A DNA stretch of 64,000 nt, taken from positions 62,001 to 126,000 of the forward strand of contig AP026169.1 of NCBI GenBank assembly GCA_030295235.1, written 5' to 3'. Positions 22,425-32,451 of this stretch are shown here, piece after piece. The position numbers were made by a program, and so were the translations under genes. How positions within the stretch are numbered: the stretch's first letter is position 1; the number at the start of each line of letters is the position of its first letter. Below the pieces are notes generated by a model, which was given only the letters and a program-made list of their open reading frames with translations, did no database searches and was not told the origin of the DNA. The DNA comes from Fistulifera solaris (Eukaryota > Bacillariophyta > Bacillariophyceae > Naviculales > Stauroneidaceae).

Positions 22425-23667
22425 ATGGCGAACGAAGAAGCCCGCAATTTGTTGGATCAATTAATGGGCAGCGATCGGAATGCTCCGTTGCCGCCCGGTG
22501 CGGCCATTCCTCGGAAACGCGCCGCTGGAGAAACGTCTTTGGCGGCAACCGCACTATTGTTACCCGGCAAACGACAAAAGAGTTGTTTTGATCGTGATAT
22601 TGATCCATTGTATACGGCATGGGGGATTGATGTGTACGAATTGTTCAAAAATACAAAGTCCGATTTGGGCAGCACCAATCCGAATGTCGTCGACGAACAC
22701 GCACATCAAGAATTCTTGTCACTCACCCAAGAACAACAAGAACAAACGGGCTACTGGTATTTCTTGTTTCCAAAAATTACAAGAATTGGTCCGACAATGC
22801 GATCGGATTGTTAGTCGCAATCACGAAAAATTAAAACAAGAATTGTCCAAAAAACTATCCCAACGGGGTGGACAAGACTTTGTCGAAGATGTCGAAGATG
22901 CGGCCGTCGAAGCGTTGGTGGTCGATATGTGGCGATTGGAAGACATGACGGAGGAATGGCAAAAGCTGGTGCAACAACTGGAGGTCGTGTTACTGGAAGA
23001 AGAACAGGCCAAGAAACAATTGGAACCCATTTGGGAGGCGAGGAAATTGGCACAAGTTGAAACGAACAAAGAACAAGAAGAACAACAAGAACAAGAAGGT
23101 GTTGAAAACAAAACATCATCGGATGAACATGATATTCAAACGAATCATGAGGATGACACGGACCTTAAAACATTGCAGATGGAATTGGGCAAGGTTGCTT
23201 TGAAGAAGCAGCGTCTATTATTTGAAATCAGTCACATCATGTCCTTGTTGGCACCATTGCAAGAGAGTGTACAGAGTCAACGGCGCAATTTGGACTATGT
23301 CAAATCGGACATTTCTACCGACAAGACGGTGTGCGAGATATCGGGTAATTTCATGTCGAGCCGTGATGCCGATGAGCGCATTGCGGCACACTATGCAGGA
23401 AAGCAATATGTGGGATGGAAATTGGTACGGGACAAGTACAAGGAAATGGTGCAAACGTACGGACGGTACGGGCCTCCGCCACCGGCGCAACCACAAAATG
23501 TGCCGCCGCCGTCATCGTCGGCGTCGTATCAGCGAGGACGTCCTCCGCCACCACGTGATGCTGGTTATGGTAGTGGTGGTGGTGGTGGTCATTGGCATCG
23601 ACGTGGTGGCGGTGGATACGATCGCCGCGCACCGCCCGCTCGAGCGGGTGGGGGATGGCGGCGATGA
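22425..23667 (+). CDS. LUC7-like U1 snRNP splicing factor with degenerate zinc fingers
   Basis: About 413 aa after removing one C at 22771-22772, which joins YWYFLFQ to KLQELVRQCDRIV. The N-terminus (LLDQLMGSDRN) and YELFKNTKSDLG match the first LUC7 homology region. The C-terminal region VCEISGNFMSSRDADERI..HYAGKQYVGW matches the second. A coiled coil of ~120 residues lies between. The tail is Pro-rich then RGG/Gly-rich (~335-413), as in many splicing factors. Known: LUC7 proteins stabilise U1 snRNP at weak 5' splice sites through two zinc fingers. Here the first finger lacks most expected Cys (only SCFDRD is left where C...C is expected), and the second reads C-x-I-S instead of C-x-x-C, so metal binding looks lost. 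The closest match by eye is the LUC7L3 type. Confidence 0.72.
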
Positions 23668-24038
23668 TAATCGTGTCATATAAGAGTTGAAACTAGAATG
23701 TCTCTTTTGAGCTATCTTTTTGGCTATTGGATGTAATGCGTTTTCCTTGTTGTTAAGACGTAGCTGCTATATAGGCACTGTAGTGCTGGAAGAATGTGAT
23801 GCAGCTAGAAAATTATCGTTATAATTAGCTCTTCATCCTTTCTGTTGCAAGCAAGAGCATCCGAACGGTAAATTCCGATAGTTTAGCACGAAAGATGTTG
23901 AGCATAGAATTCGAGGAATCACTCACTCGTCGTAGAATCATTTGAACTAATTCTGTCCATGAAAGGGAAAGCTTTAATACTAGTCTACTGGTAATAAATG
24001 CTAGCTTAGGATGCTATGCTGATGTCCTTATGCCGCAT

Positions 24039-24060
24039 CTCTCTCTCTCTCTCTCTCTCT
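24039..24060. repeat. (CT)n microsatellite
   Basis: Eleven uninterrupted CT units in the LUC7-Myb spacer. Confidence 0.8.
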
Positions 24061-24412
24061 AGCTATCTAGCGAGTTCTCTATCTAAAGCGTCTGGTCGCC
24101 CGTCGCCCGGGTAGGTTTAGATGGAAGTCCAAAGTCCACGCGGCACTCGAACGGGGCTCAAAGCGGTATTCAAAAGAGGAAACTCCGCCTCTATGGCTAA
24201 CGGTCGCCGGGTCGCTAAATCCAGAACCACTGTGGTTATGATGTACGTTGGCGGTCTAAACAACCATCGCTTGATACTCGCCACTATCAATCTTGAGTGG
24301 TACCGCTTTCCATACACGATAGTACGAATAGATTTCAAAACAGTGCTTTCACGTTTCTTCATTTATGAAGAAATTATATACATCGGTAACGGTTGGCGGA
24401 ACTTTATTTCGG

Positions 24413-24634
24413 CTATTTAGAAGATGCAGTCCCAACAATTAGGAGAGCGAGATTGAATTTCTGCCTAAATGTGGAACCGTTGAGGACGCCTTCCTCCACG
24501 ATACGCAGTCCATCACAAAATCGGTTGAACGTCTCTTTGTTGTCGTTGAACGCATCCCGGTCCGCCCATTCAACGAGTCCAACGTTCGGTTGGTAGAGGT
24601 ACGTTGCTGTGAAGTGAATCGTAAACACGACCAT
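24413..24634 (-). CDS. Possible small protein, 73 aa
   Basis: An ATG-started ORF with coding-like composition (VEWADRDAFNDNKETFNRFC, then GLRIVEEGVLNGSTF) in an otherwise empty spacer. No homology is recognisable. It may be the last exon or remnant of a larger gene. Low confidence. Confidence 0.22.
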   Translation of the reverse strand: MVVFTIHFTATYLYQPNVGLVEWADRDAFNDNKETFNRFCDGLRIVEEGVLNGSTFRQKFNLALLIVGTASSK

Positions 24635-24921
24635 GGAAGTTTTCTTCCACGCTGCTGAACGCAGCGTAGGCGACGCTTTCCGCGAGTGGCTATCATGTGG
24701 TTGCTCTATTTAATCGGCGTCTTTTTTTCCTAGGACTCGACGTTTTGTCGTCTCTCTCTTCTACAACTCAACGTTTTCTCACAGAACGTACTTTTGATTT
24801 TGTTTTTGATTCATCAAACGCATAGAAACTGGCAGGTATCCTCCTTTTTAGACATTATTAACTCCCTCGACATCGCCCGCCCGCTTGACAATAATAATAG
24901 CTGTGTTTGAAATTTTGCATT

Positions 24922-27513
24922 ATGGAAGCCGTGACCAGTAAAAGTGAAGCAAAGACCCCGCCGTCGATCATTACGGTCGATCCCAACAGCAACACAAAAG
25001 AAGACGAACGACAAAGTACGAGCAGTAGTAAAGATGGATCGACCGCTCGGACACCCAAGCACGCCAACAAACACTCTACGGAAGGAAAGGAGCCACCGCG
25101 GAAAAAGAATCTATTTCCAGGCTACGAAGATGGGAGAATGAACAATCGCCATTCGTATCCACCCGTCCACGGAAACCCAGCAATTCATATTTCGCCGACC
25201 GACAGCAACCGCCGATATTACGGAGTCGCTTATCACAACAATGGCGGACAGTATCCTCCGACGTACGATCAGCGATTTTACAGTGATTACAACGGCCCCA
25301 ATTATCATCCGCAAGGTCCATCTCACTACGGACCGCCACGCATGCCCATGTATCCTCCTCGCAATTATCCGGTCGGTAACGCGTGGGGGCCACCACCGGC
25401 ATCCTTTCCTCCCGGTCGCCATCCGCCGTCGCATCCAGTCAGTCGTGCGGTGTCGAGCTCCTTTGATCGGAGCATCAAAAGTCGAGAAGGCCGTGCACCG
25501 ATGGAGGCCCCAATGAGACACGATGATCGAAGCAACATTCCGGATGACGGTTCGTGGAAGCTTTTGAATCAAGTGCATTCGGTGGACGAAGACGACATTC
25601 AAAAGCGATCGCAAAGTATGGCGGCCAATGCCAATCTACAGCCGACTGGTTCGAATCACAGCAGCTTGACGAATTCTCCCACGGAAGGGTTGGAAAGCGG
25701 GAAGAAAGATGGACCAGACACCGACAAACTCAAGGCTTCGTTAGAATCACTCACGGGAGCCATGGAGATGGAAAAGAAGCCGCTCAGTCCAGGAGGTTCT
25801 ACGGGGTCGTTGGATTTGATGAAATGCCCCAGTGGGAGTAGTCAATTGTTACTACCGTCACATCAACGAAGTCTTTCTCAATTATCGTTGCCGCACTCGG
25901 ATTCTCTTATGGATACGGGGAAGCGAACACGCAGTGAAGAAAACGATCACGAATGTCGGGCCGACGTGGATACGAAAGAGGAAGACGATACGGGTAGAGA
26001 ATCCGCAACAGAACCGGACACCAAGCGAAGTCGTAGAGAGTTGCCGATGAAGAAGAAGGGAAGTCCGCTTTCAATTGTTTGCAGTCCACCGGCATCCCCT
26101 CGAGTGGAGAAGAAAAAGGGTGGAACCAAACTGCTTCAGCCGCAACCAATATACCCGACCAAAGGTCGTCATTCGCCCGGTTTTTACGACGCTCCCGGGT
26201 ACACGTATTCTATGGATTTGGGTCAATCGTCGGACCGTGCAGGTCAAAACATGACACCAACTCCAATGATTGTTGATTCGGACCCGAGAGGCCCTCCTGG
26301 GTTGGCACAAGTTTCGTCGTGGGATTTGCAACAGCAAGACAGTTTTGGAGCGGGTGGAAGTGTCACGGGTGGTACTGGGGGACTCATGTCGTCCTTCAGT
26401 TTCCGTGACGATTATCCGATGCTATCCGCAAGTACGAGCATCGACAATGATGTTCACTATTCGCAGAGGGAACGGGAGCATCACCAACATATTGAAACCC
26501 GCAATCAGTCGTTTGACAGCCACTACCGCGGTAACTTTGGACGATCCGACAGCATGATGAGTTACGAACGCCATGGTCCGTATGATGGTGCCCACCCAGG
26601 TTACCCACCCCACCAACAGTTTCCTCCACACGCGCCGTCGTGGGGATCACAAGCCAGCTACCATTCGGGTCAGATGTATCCTCCTCATTACCGCGGAGGA
26701 TATCCAATGATGCGTAGTTTCTCTGAGGACAATAACAACAATGGTAGGTCCACTCCGCCGCCTGGAGGCATGCGTATGCTACCTCCTGGATTTCAGCCAC
26801 CGCCAGAGTTCTTAGCACCGCCGAGCCGTGTGAAGCAAAACGTTCAAGAGAATACTATCCTGACGTCTCCGTACAATGCCAATCCAAAGGCCGGCCCTTT
26901 CGGTTGGACAAAAGAAGAAGATGCCCGGCTGACGGAACTGATGAAGAAGTATAAAAATCCTCACGACTGGGAACCCATTGCCAAGGACCACAACCGGGGT
27001 CGCACCGCAAAAGAGTGTCACGAACGATGGATCCGTTACTTGAAGCCTGGTGTTCGCAAAGGTCAATGGACCGATCAAGAAGATGCAATTGTGATGGAAG
27101 CGGTAGCAACCTGCTCCGAACAACCTTTCACGAGATGGTCTGATTTGGCGCAGCGTCTTCCGGGTCGTGTCGGCAAACAGATTCGTGACCGATGGGTGAA
27201 TCACTTGAATCCAAATATCAACCACCTGCCCTTTTCTCGCGAAGACGACTTGTTGTTGTGGGAAGGACACAAGCGACTAGGGAAACGTTGGGTTGAAATT
27301 GCAACCAAATTCTTTCATTCGTCTCGTTCGGAAAATCACATCAAGAATCGGTGGTACAGTGCTTCGTTTAAGAAGTTTATAACAAATGAGTTCGGCCCAG
27401 ATGCCTACTCTGGTGGGAAGAAGAAGGACGATGCGTCGCCATCCGTAGTTAAGAAGAAAAAGCCTTCGTCTTCTTCTCCTCGTAAAGCGATGGAAGCTGA
27501 ACAAGAAGTATAG
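24922..27513 (+). CDS. Three-repeat (R1R2R3) Myb transcription factor
   Basis: 863 aa from the ATG at 24922. The frame extends 15 bases upstream only with a non-ATG start. The first ~640 residues are disordered, rich in Ser, Pro, His, Tyr and Gly, with short basic patches (KRSRRELPMKKK, ~385). The DNA-binding domain is near the C-terminus, ~aa 655-815. R1 is FGWTKEEDARLTELMKKY...W, R2 is KGQWTDQEDAIVMEAV...W, and R3 is LPFSREDDLLLWEGHKRLGKRWVEIA. Each has the spaced Trp or aromatic core and recognition helices such as RTAKECHERWIRYL, GKQIRDRWVNHL and SENHIKNRWYS. Known: animal-type three-repeat Mybs control cell-cycle genes; stramenopile members are little studied. A Lys/Ser tail (KKKKPSSSSPRK) may be nuclear targeting. 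Target genes cannot be deduced from the sequence. Confidence 0.88.
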   Translation: MEAVTSKSEAKTPPSIITVDPNSNTKEDERQSTSSSKDGSTARTPKHANKHSTEGKEPPRKKNLFPGYEDGRMNNRHSYPPVHGNPAIHISPTDSNRRYYGVAYHNNGGQYPPTYDQRFYSDYNGPNYHPQGPSHYGPPRMPMYPPRNYPVGNAWGPPPASFPPGRHPPSHPVSRAVSSSFDRSIKSREGRAPMEAPMRHDDRSNIPDDGSWKLLNQVHSVDEDDIQKRSQSMAANANLQPTGSNHSSLTNSPTEGLESGKKDGPDTDKLKASLESLTGAMEMEKKPLSPGGSTGSLDLMKCPSGSSQLLLPSHQRSLSQLSLPHSDSLMDTGKRTRSEENDHECRADVDTKEEDDTGRESATEPDTKRSRRELPMKKKGSPLSIVCSPPASPRVEKKKGGTKLLQPQPIYPTKGRHSPGFYDAPGYTYSMDLGQSSDRAGQNMTPTPMIVDSDPRGPPGLAQVSSWDLQQQDSFGAGGSVTGGTGGLMSSFSFRDDYPMLSASTSIDNDVHYSQREREHHQHIETRNQSFDSHYRGNFGRSDSMMSYERHGPYDGAHPGYPPHQQFPPHAPSWGSQASYHSGQMYPPHYRGGYPMMRSFSEDNNNNGRSTPPPGGMRMLPPGFQPPPEFLAPPSRVKQNVQENTILTSPYNANPKAGPFGWTKEEDARLTELMKKYKNPHDWEPIAKDHNRGRTAKECHERWIRYLKPGVRKGQWTDQEDAIVMEAVATCSEQPFTRWSDLAQRLPGRVGKQIRDRWVNHLNPNINHLPFSREDDLLLWEGHKRLGKRWVEIATKFFHSSRSENHIKNRWYSASFKKFITNEFGPDAYSGGKKKDDASPSVVKKKKPSSSSPRKAMEAEQEV

Positions 27514-27810
27514 ATATTAGCAAAAACGAGAGGGATGGGATCTAAGGGGCTACTGCTTTGAAATGATGATGTATCATACTGACTACTTAAAAAGCTTTAA
27601 ATGGTAGTTATCATTATGAAAAGAAAGGCGTGGTACTTTCTTGGCTGCATACGACAATGCTTTTCAAGATCTCAGTCGTCCTAATAGCACTCTTTAGCTT
27701 CTTTACCGTCTGCTCGGAGGGTTGCTCTTGTGGTGGATCACCTGAGTATTGCCAATCTTCAATGGTTTCATGAATTTTGTTCGTGTCGATCAAAACGTCC
27801 AACAACAACA

Positions 27811-28329
27811 ATGCGTAAGGTGACTTTGATCTTCCTTGTCTTCAAAGTGAGTATTTTCGCTCTCTGATCATGCAAGGCTCCTCGTTTGATATCATCCCAA
27901 ACAGATGACTTACTTTTGAACTTTTCTAGGATGGGCATCCATGCCTTGTTTGACCGCGGTTTTCAGCTTTGTGGCCACAGACGAGTCGTCGTCAGCTGCA
28001 ACTGCCGAGATCCTGTTGGAAGGGGCAAGTATGCTGACTCGGTGCTGCTCGGTTACAACCACTGTATCAAGAACGATACGGAACTCACGCCGGAAGTGTG
28101 CCAAGGAGTGGCCGAGGGCTCCGAGAACGTTCACGGCGTGGAATTCGTCGAGCTCTTAGGCCTTGAAACCTGCCGCATCCTTTGCGACGCTGGCCTTGAC
28201 CTGAAAGGCTTGTGTCCTGCCGGTTTCCTTCCAACTCTTGGATTTCTTAAAAGTTGTGAAATTAACGGTGTCTTGCCTGCTCTTGGCACTACATGCTGCC
28301 GTTGCAAGCTTCAATTGCCCCTTCTTTAA
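27811..28329 (+). CDS. Small Cys-rich secreted protein, copy 1
   Basis: Exon 1 (27811-27846) codes MRKVTLIFLVFK, a signal-peptide start. An 83-bp intron (27847-27929, GTGAGT...TTCTAG) precedes exon 2 (27930-28329). The join is out of phase by one base at an A3 run (27844-27846). With A2 the protein is 144 aa and continues K-MGIHALFDRGFQLC. It is homologous to the 31130-31698 gene, which has the same exon layout. Shared pattern: C-x-C-x-DPVG-x-G, YN-x-C, a mid Cys pair with C-x-I, CPAGF, then CCRC near the end. I do not recognise the family. It looks like a disulfide-bonded extracellular protein. The frame break could be an assembly error or could mark a dying copy. Confidence 0.52.
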
Positions 28330-28518
28330 TTGATCAACCTAAGAGTGTTTGAATACAAACCTTTCGCCTCCTTTAGCGTCCAGTTCATTGAACTGTTTTG
28401 TTTATTGTTGTCGCAATCGCTAGGATGCAACCGTCACGAAGCCCGGTCGTGAATTGGAAAAAATAAGTGCGGTCTCACAAAAAGATGCAAGATCGCACCG
28501 CAAAGCGGCAGATCAAAC

Positions 28519-28860
28519 ATGGGAAAGAAGAATCCAATCACATTGCTATTCATTTGCATCAGTAAGTTAGTTAAAAACATTCAAAATGCACAATCGAAGC
28601 CGTGCGGTTGAAAGAATTTTCTTGCGATAGGAAACTGCCGAGACGCCAACCGCCATTGCTGGAATGGTGTCAGCTCGCAGATTGGGACTCTTCGATCCCA
28701 AACGGTCGTCTGTTGCGAGCGGATATTGGTTTGTAGAAAGTCTGTTCGATGCCGAATTTCAACGTTTTATGCTTTTCCAATGACTTCAGCCATTGTGATT
28801 TTGTCATTGAAAGCTTCTAGTTGGATTCGATGTAACTCATGCATTTTGCGTAACAAATGA
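28519..28860 (+). CDS. Possible two-exon Cys-rich secreted peptide
   Basis: A signal-like exon (28519-28561: MGKKNPITLLFICI) ends at a strong GTAAGT donor. A 69-bp intron would end at GATAG (28630). The spliced frame gives 90 aa with NCRDANRHCWNG, VVCCERILVC and RCNSC, stopping at 28858-28860. The exon layout copies its two Cys-rich neighbours, but the Cys pattern does not match them. Another frame of exon 2 also looks protein-like. Weak support. Confidence 0.25.
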
Positions 28861-28994
28861 ACAGTTGTTAGTTTATGCGACACTTTTCAATGATTGATTC
28901 GTATTTGTTTGACGCAGCATTACAAACGTCACTCTATCATTTCCGACTCATAATTTCCGAACGATGATGATTCTCGTTCTTTCCGTTGTATCTT

Positions 28995-29557
28995 CTACAG
29001 GAGCTTCAAATGATCCGTGACACCGGTAAATACCGAAGTCGGTCCAAAGACTCCCAACACGGTCCGTGACCCTGCCGCAATTTGTGTCCGCCCGGCATCT
29101 TCTACCAGGTAATAAGGAATGCCTCGATTACGCACCAACGCCCGGATACGTTCCAATTCCTCTTGGGTCGGACATTGAACGGCAATTTTCGCACATCCCG
29201 TTTGTTGCCATGCCTGCAGAGCAATCGGACATTGTCGCGCCATGCGTTGATAACAACCCACGGCCGCGTGTCCGCATTGTGCCGCAATCTTGCCTTGCCC
29301 ATTTTAAGTTCTGTGTTGACGACTAAAACCATTTTGTACGGTGCGTGTCGTATCGTCCAGTTGGTGGCCGACAGTGTGTTCGTCTCGGTAGGTTGCGGAT
29401 CGTCGTCCGAATAGTCGTCTTCATTTTCATCATCGTCTTCTTCGTTGTTATCGTTGTTATTGACGACTAAGACAGTTGGCTTCAAATACCACGCCAAAGT
29501 AGGTAACAACGCACCCGCTAAAAAGTACATCCAGGGTGCTGCTTCGTTCGAATTCAT
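28995..29557 (-). CDS. PTH2: Peptidyl-tRNA hydrolase 2 (Bit1/PTH2 family), membrane anchored
   Basis: About 187 aa after adding one base at 29294-29295, which restores KMGKGKIAAQCGHAAVG, the conserved PTH2 active-site segment. The second half (CAKIAVQCPTQEELERI, GIPYYLVEDAGRTQIAAGS, VLGVFGP) is complete. Known: PTH2 hydrolyses peptidyl-tRNA that drops off ribosomes. The N-terminus carries a membrane segment (APWMYFLAGALLPTLAWYL, ~8-26) and an acidic linker, as in animal Bit1, which is anchored to the mitochondrial outer membrane. That location is inferred. I used the ATG at 29557. A longer frame upstream lacks a better start. The break falls in the middle of an otherwise perfect catalytic core, so an assembly error is more likely than a pseudogene. 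Confidence 0.85.
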
Positions 29558-31129
29558 TTTGTCAACGATATACACTGCTGAAAGTACTTTGTATCGATGC
29601 AACACAAGTTACTGCTTATTAATATTATTGTTGCTTAATTCATATATATGAATGCCTTCGTTCGGCAAAGAAATACAAGAATAATGACACACAATAATGA
29701 GGAACCGCGTTTCTTCTCATCGTCTCATCGTCGTTCGTCGCGTTGGTTGGTCGAAGAAGAAGAAAGCAAGCAGAAGGAGCGGCGGATGACAGAAGGACGC
29801 GGGTGGTACCCACGAAACGCCCATTTCTGTCACGAATACGATCTTTCTTTTTTTTGTTTTATGGCTCGAGCAAGGGTCATTTTGTTCCGTGGACAAGATT
29901 GCAACCGCAACCAGCCTTTGATTGTTTATCAACCAAAGCCTGGTCCTGAGTTTGGAGAGCGCGTCATTTTGTTGTCAAAGGTCTAGTAGAAAGAAAATAT
30001 TCTCCACGTTACCAGGTAGCAATAACTACAGTGCAAATGTAGAGACGAATAAGTGCTACGAATGCACATCCGTCCTGAGTCCCGAATGTTGACTTGCGTG
30101 TTGCGTGTTACATTGTGACTTTTTAAAAAAAGTCTGTAGGGCATCTTGAACTTATTGTTTAAGAATCTGCACATACGTTTTGAGAATCCAGCCTTGCTTC
30201 TTTTTTGATTCTCGATGGACAAGCGAATTAGTAGGTCATCGATGGAAGATCAAAGCACTTTTAAGCAGTCTTTTGCCGTTGATTTCTGGTTGTTTTTCGC
30301 CTTTTGTCATCATCTGTCAACTGTCAGTCATCGCAAACTACGCCGGTTATCGTGTCATCACTATTTTAAGTTGGTGTCAACTAAGCTACAACGGGCGATA
30401 CCAGAATACAAAACCTCCGAAGAGAATCTGGCACCATACCTGGTACCAGGTAGACCCACCTCGCCGCTACTCTACTAACCAACATTATATACTTTCGTTC
30501 TTCGTTATTGTCATCACTCATCACCGCCGCCCACACTCTTTTAAGTCCTATGTCGAAAGTCGTTGCTGTCATTGTCGTTTTTCGTTAGCCTTCTGCCTTC
30601 TCAGCCCTCAGCCCTGGCAAATAGTGTAGAAGACGAAAGAGAAATGACAGGTGACAATTGACACACACATACTGGTACCAAATCCAACACGAGACAGGAG
30701 ACACGAGACCGCCTGCAATCCCATCTAGCGACGTGCGGAGAATAACTATTTTACGTTTTACGTGTTCAAACGCCCACTGCCCACTACTATAGTCTTTGAG
30801 GAAAAAGACAGGTAATGACAAATGACCAATGACGCACGCTCAACTTCAATCTAACATTTCATCACCGATGGCTCACGCGAATAACGAATCAGGCGAAACA
30901 GTAAATAGCTTGACATCATCACTCAAAAAGCCAAAGCGAATAAAAAGAGACGTCTTGACGCAATTCAACCCCACGGAATAGATCGTCGGTCATGCTGACA
31001 TGCTAAAGTCCTGTGGGACATTAGGCATTAGGCCCAAGGTTTCAAACGACGTCCAAAGTTTGAGATGATCCTGCTCCTTTCGGATCTCTCACAAAAAAAA
31101 CAAATTGTTACTTCTCTCGCTGGTTCAAA
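29558..31129. other. Intergenic, 1.57 kb
   Basis: The largest gene-poor stretch in the window. It holds a perfect palindromic patch ACCTGGTACCAGGT (30438-30451) and several weak ORFs with no motif. The last 300 bp form the promoter of the second Cys-rich gene. I see no gene. Confidence 0.45.
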
Positions 31130-31698
31130 ATGACGACGCTTAAGCTGTTTGTGATGTATGCCTTGATGGGTAAGTAAAAGACTGCTCAATTGAAACCTTC
31201 TCGTTGCAAGACGTCGACGACTCATACCTCTTGTTTTGTTTTGGTCGGTCCATAGGTTTCACCTCGGCCTTGTTTGATCGCAGTCTGCAGATCTGCAACC
31301 GTGGTGGAGGCGGCGGTGGTGGTGGCGGTGGTGGTGATGTTGAGCCCACCCTCATCTGCGACTGTAACGATCCGGTGGGGCAAGGCTATTGTCGTAATGA
31401 GAATAATCAGCCTTACAACAGTTGCCTCAAAGAGGATACAACGAATACCATTACACTCGAGACGTGTAAGCAATTCACGGAGGGCATCCCTCAGGCTCGT
31501 GGACTGGGCTTTTATATTGATTATTCGTTCGATTCTAAAATTTGCGAGATTTACTTTGATTCGAGTGTTACATTGAACTCCCAAATCTGTCCCGCTGGTT
31601 TCAACACGAGATCGGTGGTCAATGCAGGAAGCGGCCCTGTCACCACGGTCTCGGCGAACCAAAACGTAAAGTGCTGCCGATGCGAGTTGTCCCCGTAG
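31130..31698 (+). CDS. Small Cys-rich secreted protein, copy 2
   Basis: Two exons (31130-31169, 31256-31698) over an 86-bp GTAAGT...CATAG intron give 160 aa in frame. Exon 1 plus the first codons of exon 2 make a signal peptide (MTTLKLFVMYALMGFTSA). Then LFDRSLQIC, an 11-residue poly-Gly tract, and the Cys framework C-x-C-N-DPVG-QG, YNSC, C, C-x-I, CPAGF and CCRCEL. The framework matches the 27811 gene, but copy 1 lacks the Gly tract. No known domain fits. A secreted, disulfide-stabilised wall or extracellular protein is the natural guess. The poly-Gly tract sits in a GGT repeat and may vary in length. Confidence 0.7.
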
Positions 31699-32348
31699 AT
31701 GATGATTCATTCTTCTGTGTAGTACGTTCGATATAACATATAAGACACGATGAATATCTTCCGATTGTTTTTTTTGAAACTTGTTCGTCAAGTTAAATAT
31801 TGAATCTGCACGGACTGCGGTCGTGTAGACGTTTTTTTCATCAATATCTATACCAGTATCTATTCCAGTACCAGTACGTGGTATTCGATTTGACATGAAA
31901 GGCGCTATTTTCGAAAACGAATGAACAATAAGGTGGCGCGTGGGTGGCCGAAACGAAAGATGGTTCCAGCCAAAAAATAGTAGTAATTGCAATGGTGGGG
32001 TTGGTAGGTTGGTATTAGGAAAGATACTTGTAGTAGTAGCTCCACCTCCACCGTGGGTCCGTGGGTGGTTAGTACACTGAAAGTGTTTTTTAGACGTATT
32101 TTGTCTAACGAAAAAACGCGTATCGGTATCTAATCTTCTATGTATGATGGATGATGACTCCTTTTCTTTCGGTCACGCGTGATACGTAGTAGGTTGACTG
32201 ACCGTCGCACGCACCCGTTCAATCAACGTTCAACGGCATTTTATTTTTTTTTCTTCGCGACGACGACGACAAGAGGAAACAACGCTGTCTTTGGTTCACT
32301 ACTGCTGTAATTTTGTTTGGTTGGTCAAATACATATAACTATTTTCCG

Positions 32349-32379
<31 letters not shown>
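31699..32379. other. Intergenic, 681 bp
   Basis: Promoter side of the aspartic protease gene. It includes GTA/CCAGTACC-type patches at ~31850-31880 and ends in a CAT repeat. No gene. Confidence 0.4.

Positions 32380-32380
<1 letters not shown>
32350..32380. repeat. (ATC)n trinucleotide repeat abutting a start codon
   Basis: About ten ATC/CAT units run directly into the ATG at 32380 of the aspartic protease gene, so they lie in its 5' leader. Confidence 0.8.
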
Positions 32381-32381
<1 letters not shown>

Positions 32382-32418
32382 GAAAGCCGTTGTTGCTGTA
32401 CTCTTTTGTGCGGTCGCT

Positions 32419-32451
<33 letters not shown>

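Larger units (their letters stand above)
23668..24921. other. Intergenic, 1.25 kb, with (CT)n tract
   Basis: Contains a (CT)11 tract and one possible small minus-strand ORF (listed separately). The last ~200 bp are the Myb gene's promoter. Nothing else is convincing. Confidence 0.4.

Noticed and set aside
24121-24420. 99-codon + strand ORF before the Myb gene
   Set aside because: Composition is unlike neighbouring genes and it overlaps a better candidate on the other strand.
27614-27811. 65-codon minus-strand ORF starting at the Cys-rich gene's first base
   Set aside because: Overlaps the promoter of the Cys-rich gene and shows no conserved feature.
29648-29986. 112-codon + strand ORF divergent from PTH2
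   Set aside because: Low-complexity basic/acidic sequence with no motif. Too weak to call.
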